From contig NZ_QGGO01000036.1 in the NCBI RefSeq assembly GCF_003148625.1, forward strand, positions 1-57,664: 57,664 bases of DNA. Direction: 5' to 3'. The notes beneath the pieces were generated by a model. It ran no database searches. It was not told the origin of the DNA and saw nothing but the letters and a program-made list of their open reading frames with translations. Made by a program: the position numbers and the translations under genes. The stretch comes from Arcicella aurantiaca (GTDB lineage Bacteria; Bacteroidota; Bacteroidia; Cytophagales; Spirosomataceae). Positions 53,717-57,664 of this stretch are shown here, piece after piece (positions within the stretch are counted from its first letter, which is position 1; each line of letters starts with the position of its first letter).

Positions 53717-54817
53717 TTAAATTAAGGGTATTTCTAATAATACTTTTGTTCCGATACCTTTCACCGAATTAATATTAAGTCTCATTTCATTATTTTCTGC
53801 TCTTTCTTCAAAATTGCGTAAACCATTGCCTTCAGTAGCTTGATTTGGGTCAAACCCAACTCCATTATCGCTAATTTCAATGATAATTTGATGATTTTCC
53901 ATTAAGATTTTCACCTCAACTTTAGTCGCTTTTGAATGTTTTACAATGTTGTTGATAGCCTCTTTATAAATCATGTACGCATTTTTTCTGGCATCCATTG
54001 AGAGAGTATTTCTACTGCTATCTACTTGGTTTTCAAAATTTAATGAGATGCCTTTCGCTGCTAACACTTCAGTAGAAAAGCCTTTCATACGGTCTATAAA
54101 TTTTTGAAAATCATCATTTTTAGCTTGAATCGCCCAAATAGTGTCTTGCATTAACTGCACAGATTCAGTGGAATTATTTGTTATTTTATCAAGAATTGGT
54201 AAAAGTTCTGGAGGGGATTTCCGACGAAGTAATTCTACAAATATGGCAATACTATTGAGGTTTGAACCCACTTCATCATGTAAATCGGCGGCAATTCTAT
54301 TTCTAACATCTTGAAGTTTTAGTTTTTGTCGGAGATTATAGAGTGAGAAGAAATAAACCGCTATTCCTATCAGAAAAAGTACATAAATAATGATTGAGGG
54401 TAAAAAGTATCCCTCTTCCCAAATAACTTTCGCAATATTGATGGATATTTTGGCAATCGTTTTTTTATCATTTGGATTAGTACAAATTTCCAAAGAATAA
54501 TCATCTCCCTCTAACGCTGGTATTTGTACGATAGGTTCATGACCAATTTCCATCCACTGATTAAATTTTTCAGTATGGGGGATTCTAAAAAAATAGGTAA
54601 AATTTGGATTGCTCGGACTGAATTGAAGCGTAATTACTTCATTGTATTTAAGAAATAGCTGCTTTCTGTGAATAATTTTTTGGATAGAATCTTGAGAAAT
54701 ATCTCCTTTCTTAAAATGCCAAACACTTCTTATCTGTAAATTCTGGGTAAAGGCAGAACTGGATAAAATAATAAGGCAGGATAATATTGAGGGCAGTTTT
54801 TTCAAAGCATTAGGCAA
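53717..54817 (-). CDS. Sensor histidine kinase, HisKA_3 type
   Basis: 366 residues. Signal peptide, a periplasmic Y_Y_Y-like beta domain (about 30-125), one membrane span (about 138-160), then RIAADLHDEVGSNLNSIAIF, the HisKA_3 phospho-acceptor with His near 176, and an HATPase (EAINNIVKHSKATKVEV, DNGVGFD). First gene of the operon; the regulator gene follows after about 150 bases. The signal sensed is unknown. Confidence 0.92.
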   Translation of the reverse strand: MPNALKKLPSILSCLIILSSSAFTQNLQIRSVWHFKKGDISQDSIQKIIHRKQLFLKYNEVITLQFSPSNPNFTYFFRIPHTEKFNQWMEIGHEPIVQIPALEGDDYSLEICTNPNDKKTIAKISINIAKVIWEEGYFLPSIIIYVLFLIGIAVYFFSLYNLRQKLKLQDVRNRIAADLHDEVGSNLNSIAIFVELLRRKSPPELLPILDKITNNSTESVQLMQDTIWAIQAKNDDFQKFIDRMKGFSTEVLAAKGISLNFENQVDSSRNTLSMDARKNAYMIYKEAINNIVKHSKATKVEVKILMENHQIIIEISDNGVGFDPNQATEGNGLRNFEERAENNEMRLNINSVKGIGTKVLLEIPLI

Positions 54818-55023
54818 GGCAAATATTTAATAATGAGCGACTTGTCCTAAATATAGCACTTGGCGAGATATTACTTTAAAAAATGAAGCATTTTTTATTT
54901 AACGGTAAGTAAAACCTCTGTAAAATGTTGGTAGTTCATACAAAGTATCTATTTATGTGTTAAACTCACAAAATTAAAACAGCGTACTTGTCTAATTCTA
55001 ATAATCAGCGAATTAAATCCACA

Positions 55024-55713
55024 CTATGTATCTAAAAAAACACCGATGGTTTCTTTGTAGCCTCGCCCAATTGGAATGGTGAAGCCATTTACTTCAACCA
55101 TTTCAGCATTAAAGGATTCAATTTTTTGTATTGAAATGATAAAGGAACGATGAATTCGTTTAAAGAGATTTTCTGGCAATAGTGCTTCTATTTCACCCGT
55201 TCCCATTTTTGATAAGTATTCATTCTTAGTCGTCACTATTTTGATATATTCTTTTTGACTTTCAATAAATATGATTTCTGAAAATAAAACTTTCACTTTC
55301 TTCTTTTGAACATTCACGAAAATATAATCCTTTATCTCCAAGTTTTTCACTTCAGATGCAATAGTTTTTACTTTGTTTACTGCCATAAAAAAACGCTCAA
55401 ACTCAAACGGTTTTAGCAAATAATCTGTCACATTCAACTCGAAGCCTTCGACGGCGTATTGATGATAAGCAGTTGTGATGATGACGCTCGGCGGATTAAT
55501 CAGTGTTTTTAGAAATGCCATACCCTTGAGTTTTGGCAAATGAATATCCAAAAAAATCAGTCCTACCGTATTATTATGTAGATATTCAGAGGCAAGAAAA
55601 GCATCTTTGAATGAACCTTGAAGGTCTAAAAAAGGGATTTTAGAAATATAATCCGCTAATACTTTTACCGCTAAGGGTTCATCTTCAATGATGATACATT
55701 TGATATTAGACAT
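55024..55713 (-). CDS. LytTR-family response regulator (LytR/AlgR type)
   Basis: 229 residues. Receiver domain with IIIEDEPLAV at the start, phospho-acceptor Asp in LIFLDIHLPKLKG, and KPFEFERF near residue 103. C-terminal LytTR DNA-binding domain with FIESQKEYIKIVT and FKRIHRSFIISIQKIES. Its first codons overlap the kinase gene by 8 bases, so both are made from one message. Confidence 0.93.
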   Translation of the reverse strand: MSNIKCIIIEDEPLAVKVLADYISKIPFLDLQGSFKDAFLASEYLHNNTVGLIFLDIHLPKLKGMAFLKTLINPPSVIITTAYHQYAVEGFELNVTDYLLKPFEFERFFMAVNKVKTIASEVKNLEIKDYIFVNVQKKKVKVLFSEIIFIESQKEYIKIVTTKNEYLSKMGTGEIEALLPENLFKRIHRSFIISIQKIESFNAEMVEVNGFTIPIGRGYKETIGVFLDT

Positions 55714-56818
55714 GGCTTTTTAGATTTATCTTTAATGTTGCTGTAAAGTCAAATTCTCCCTGAAAAACGTTTACTTCATAATCCTTATAGAGTAGTTCTA
55801 ATTGCCTTCTGAGATTGGAAAGTCCAATGTTTTCTCTCGAATTTTCATGACTTGGAGACTTCTCCGTTGAGTTTTTTACGATAAACAATAATAAATGATT
55901 TTGGACAGACAAATGAATATCTACAAAAGGATTATTTCGAGTTTCTGATACACCATGTTTAAAGGCATTTTCAACAAATGGAATTAATAAAAGTGGTGGA
56001 ATTTCTTGTTTTATATCTTCTATGGAATGATTAAAATTGATTATCAAAGATTCATCGTACCGTAGTTTTTCAAGGGAAATGTAATCTTCCATAATTTTCA
56101 ATTCTTGTTCGATAGCAATAAAATCGACATTGGTTTGGTACAACATGAATCTTAAAATTTTGGATAATCGTAAAATAGACTCAGATGCTAAAGGGTCATT
56201 GTCTCTTGCCAACGAATATATATTATTGAGGGTATTGAACAAAAAATGTGGATTGGTTTGAGATTTAAGGTAATTCAATTCTGCTTCCTGTTTCTCTATT
56301 CGTAGTTTTTGAGCTGTTTCCTTTAAAACTCTAAAATCATAAGAATACTTAATAATGCCGATTACGATAGCTGAAAAAAGCCCTCTTGGAAAAAAATTAG
56401 ATAAGGCATCTCTTGTCGATTTATATTCAGTAAAAGCGAAATAAATATGTAAGCTAACGCCAATATTTCTCCACCAATAAAATCCAAAGGAAAACATAAA
56501 TATATAAAACACGAAAATAAAGGGTAGCATCAAAAGTCTCTTCCATCTGAACTTGATAAATGGAATCGAATACTCAAAAATGAAAAAACTGATTATCATT
56601 ACATAAATCATCAACCAAATACTGTTAGCCATTTTTAAAAAAAACACATCTGTATTTGATACATATTCGACGAATAAATCAAATGATAACAAGATTAATC
56701 CTACCCATAAATAAAATTTAATTTTTTCTTTAAACACCTCTTTGTGATTTTTTAACGGAAGTATGTATTTAATGTCGTAAAACAACATCTTTTCGAGTGA
56801 AAATATACCATTTTTCAA
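55706..56818 (-). CDS. LytS-type sensor histidine kinase (His_kinase family)
   Basis: 370 residues. Four membrane spans (within residues 30-160), then KSQTNPHFLFNTLNNIYSL, the His_kinase phospho-acceptor motif with His near 188, and an HATPase (LLLIPFVENAFKHGVSE, ENIGLSNLRRQLELL). It partners the LytTR regulator downstream. The first 20 or so codons come from a repeat (56757-56847), so the native start has been replaced or extended. The original start was probably close to KNHKEVFKEK (residue 23) or a little beyond. Confidence 0.88.
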   Translation of the reverse strand: MKNGIFSLEKMLFYDIKYILPLKNHKEVFKEKIKFYLWVGLILLSFDLFVEYVSNTDVFFLKMANSIWLMIYVMIISFFIFEYSIPFIKFRWKRLLMLPFIFVFYIFMFSFGFYWWRNIGVSLHIYFAFTEYKSTRDALSNFFPRGLFSAIVIGIIKYSYDFRVLKETAQKLRIEKQEAELNYLKSQTNPHFLFNTLNNIYSLARDNDPLASESILRLSKILRFMLYQTNVDFIAIEQELKIMEDYISLEKLRYDESLIINFNHSIEDIKQEIPPLLLIPFVENAFKHGVSETRNNPFVDIHLSVQNHLLLFIVKNSTEKSPSHENSRENIGLSNLRRQLELLYKDYEVNVFQGEFDFTATLKINLKSHV

Positions 56819-56847
56819 TCATAAAACACTTTCGCAGGAAGTCTAAT
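56757..56847. repeat. Chimeric repeat (family B end joined to family A end)
   Basis: Starts GGAAGTATGTATTTAATG, as in the element at 13183, and ends with the CGCAGGAAGTCTAAT end of family A. The middle (AAAACAACATCTTTTCG and ATATACCATTTTTCAATC) is family A interior with a large part deleted. The start codon and first codons of the LytS-type kinase lie inside it. Confidence 0.8.
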
Positions 56848-57120
56848 GTTGGTTAAATTGGACTACTTTCAAAAATTTGTCAAATCTAATTTCAATACGT
56901 CATGGCGTTGTCTATAAATGTTTCGAGTGCAAATAAAGGCAATGTTTATTTGCAAAAAAAATAGTAACAATTTGAATATCATCAAAATACATTAATTTTT
57001 AGTTTACGGTTCTGAAATTCATTGATGATAACCTGTCGTTGGTTTACTCAAAACGGTTGTATATTCAGACTAACATTTTTTGTTTTTTTCGGCTACTAAA
57101 TTTGAAGAAAAAACAAAATT
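56848..57120. other. Upstream region of the split PAP2 gene
   Basis: 273 bases without a gene. It is AT-rich, and no strong repeat or hairpin was found. It should contain the promoter of the PAP2-type gene that starts at 57121. Confidence 0.5.
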
Positions 57121-57319
57121 ATGACAAAAAAACTGACCTCTTTATTAGCCCTTATTTTATTGGCTACCACACTCCAAGCCCAAGTTGAACCCAATGCAGG
57201 CAACTGGAAAACGTGGTTTATTTCTTCTGGAAAAGATTTTCGCTTGCCAGCACCTTCATCATCAAACAAAAATGAAATTGTTGAGGTACTGGACATTCAA
57301 AAGAAGTTAAACTCGAATG
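57121..57319 (+). pseudogene. PAP2 / haloperoxidase-like protein, 5' part, cut by IS4
   Basis: The first 66 codons of the gene whose 3' part is at 330-1453. Signal peptide MTKKLTSLLALILLATTLQA, then NAGNWKTWFISSGKDFRLPAP, a family N-terminus of PAP2/vanadium haloperoxidase-like proteins. It runs into the IS at 57320 and meets a stop at 57342. Joined at the target duplication, KKLNSN continues as DKRNIEFWNTGSPSFRWQD in frame. Confidence 0.9.
57311..57319. repeat. Target-site duplication of the IS4 insertion, left copy
   Basis: ACTCGAATG, identical to 330-338, immediately before the IS end at 57320. Confidence 0.9.
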
Positions 57320-57664
57320 CTGAGTATATGTCAAAACTTTGAAAAGAGCCAAGCAATTTGTAATATGGGTTTACCAAGACACATAAAACAGATTGCACTG
57401 GCTCATGGAGGATAAAAATACAACCATTGATTTACAATTACAAAACTATTTACCGTGGCATAAAGCCCGTTTAAAGTTTCTTAATTTATTTATTGTTTCT
57501 CTAATTCGTAACAGAAACATTAGTTACAGTAAAAATGCGGTAACCCTTAACAACCGAGAAACGTGTACAAATCTTCGCAGGATTCAGCGTTTTTTTACTG
57601 AATTTTCCATTGATTTTGACATAATTGCTCAGTTATTGTTAGCTTTAATTCCTATTAAAGCACC
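57320..57664 (+). mobile_element. IS4-family insertion sequence, left end (partial)
   Basis: Begins with the inverted repeat CTGAGTATATGTCAAAAC. The IS leader region (57337-57404) precedes the transposase start. The element is cut by the window end. Confidence 0.9.
57405..57664 (+). CDS. IS4-family transposase, N-terminal fragment
   Basis: 86 residues from the ATG at 57405, running off the window end. The segment LQNYLPWHKARLKFLNLFIV and RNISYSKNAVTLNNRE are typical of the N-terminal region of Bacteroidota IS4 transposases. It would continue, after a missing middle, into the fragment at 3-329 if the replicon is circular. Confidence 0.85.
   Translation, partial: MEDKNTTIDLQLQNYLPWHKARLKFLNLFIVSLIRNRNISYSKNAVTLNNRETCTNLRRIQRFFTEFSIDFDIIAQLLLALIPIKA

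Noticed and set aside
1-57664. Conjugation or mobilisation genes and tRNA genes
   Set aside because: No relaxase, coupling protein or type IV secretion gene and no tRNA cloverleaf was recognised by eye. A tRNA scan and an oriT search would be needed for certainty.

Overview
The window reads as one complete circular plasmid, or very nearly one, of a low-GC Bacteroidota bacterium, most likely a Cytophagales member. This rests on the protein families present (hybrid two-component regulators, TonB-dependent receptors with CarboxypepD-like plug extensions, LytTR regulators, GH115 and GH2 enzymes) and on promoter elements of the TAnnTTTG type. Replicon features are a parA-parB pair, an iteron-type origin and a Rep_3-type initiator at about 7.0-10.6 kb. 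The two ends belong together. The left end carries the C-terminus of an IS4-family transposase and the 3' part of a PAP2/haloperoxidase-like gene. The right end carries the 5' part of that same gene and the N-terminus of an IS4 transposase. The 9-bp target duplication and the reading frame both fit exactly, so the circle is only interrupted inside a multicopy IS whose middle is missing. I see no relaxase or other conjugation gene.

Layout: 0-1.5 kb, IS4 end and split PAP2 gene. 1.6-4.8 kb, late cobalamin (nucleotide-loop) genes cobU, cobT, cobS, cobC. 5.3-6.8 kb, a three-gene HipBST-like toxin-antitoxin module. 7.0-10.6 kb, parAB, origin and rep. 10.7-16.0 kb, a gentisate catabolic cassette: AraC regulator, aromatic-acid MFS transporter, gentisate 1,2-dioxygenase and a fumarylpyruvate hydrolase fused to a DinB domain. 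16.5-17.9 kb, a WYL regulator and a free-standing DinB protein. 17.9-19 kb, gene debris including the tail of a TonB receptor. 19-25.3 kb, a type I peptide secretion locus (C39-ABC exporter, HlyD adaptor, Crp/Fnr regulator, TolC channel) with a small double-glycine, Cys/Pro/Thr-rich precursor. 25.6-28.7 kb, two SDRs, a SnoaL-like lipoprotein and an AraC regulator.

Further right: 29.4-33.5 kb, a TPR histidine kinase with a LytTR regulator and a ricin-like lectin, separated by copies of a palindromic MITE. 33.5-43.1 kb, an IS1 remnant, GH2 and GH115 glycosidases and an HTCS regulator (a glucuronoxylan-type locus without SusC/D). 43.3-44.6 kb, a decayed IS3 element. 44.6-50.0 kb, a TonB receptor between two AhpD-like proteins, an MFS remnant and a DUF3179 protein, behind a promoter with two palindromic operators. 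50.6-54.8 kb, a tight operon of histidine kinase, NarL-type regulator, papain-like protease, a small protein and a membrane protein. 55.0-56.8 kb, a LytS/LytTR pair whose kinase start lies inside a repeat.

The best candidates for undescribed biology are the C39 exporter with its cysteine-rich GG peptide, the hydrolase-DinB fusion (a possible thiol-dependent maleylpyruvate isomerase joined to the next enzyme), the protease operon under two-component control, and the MITE family that punctuates the cargo modules. All functional calls come from reading motifs; no database search was run.
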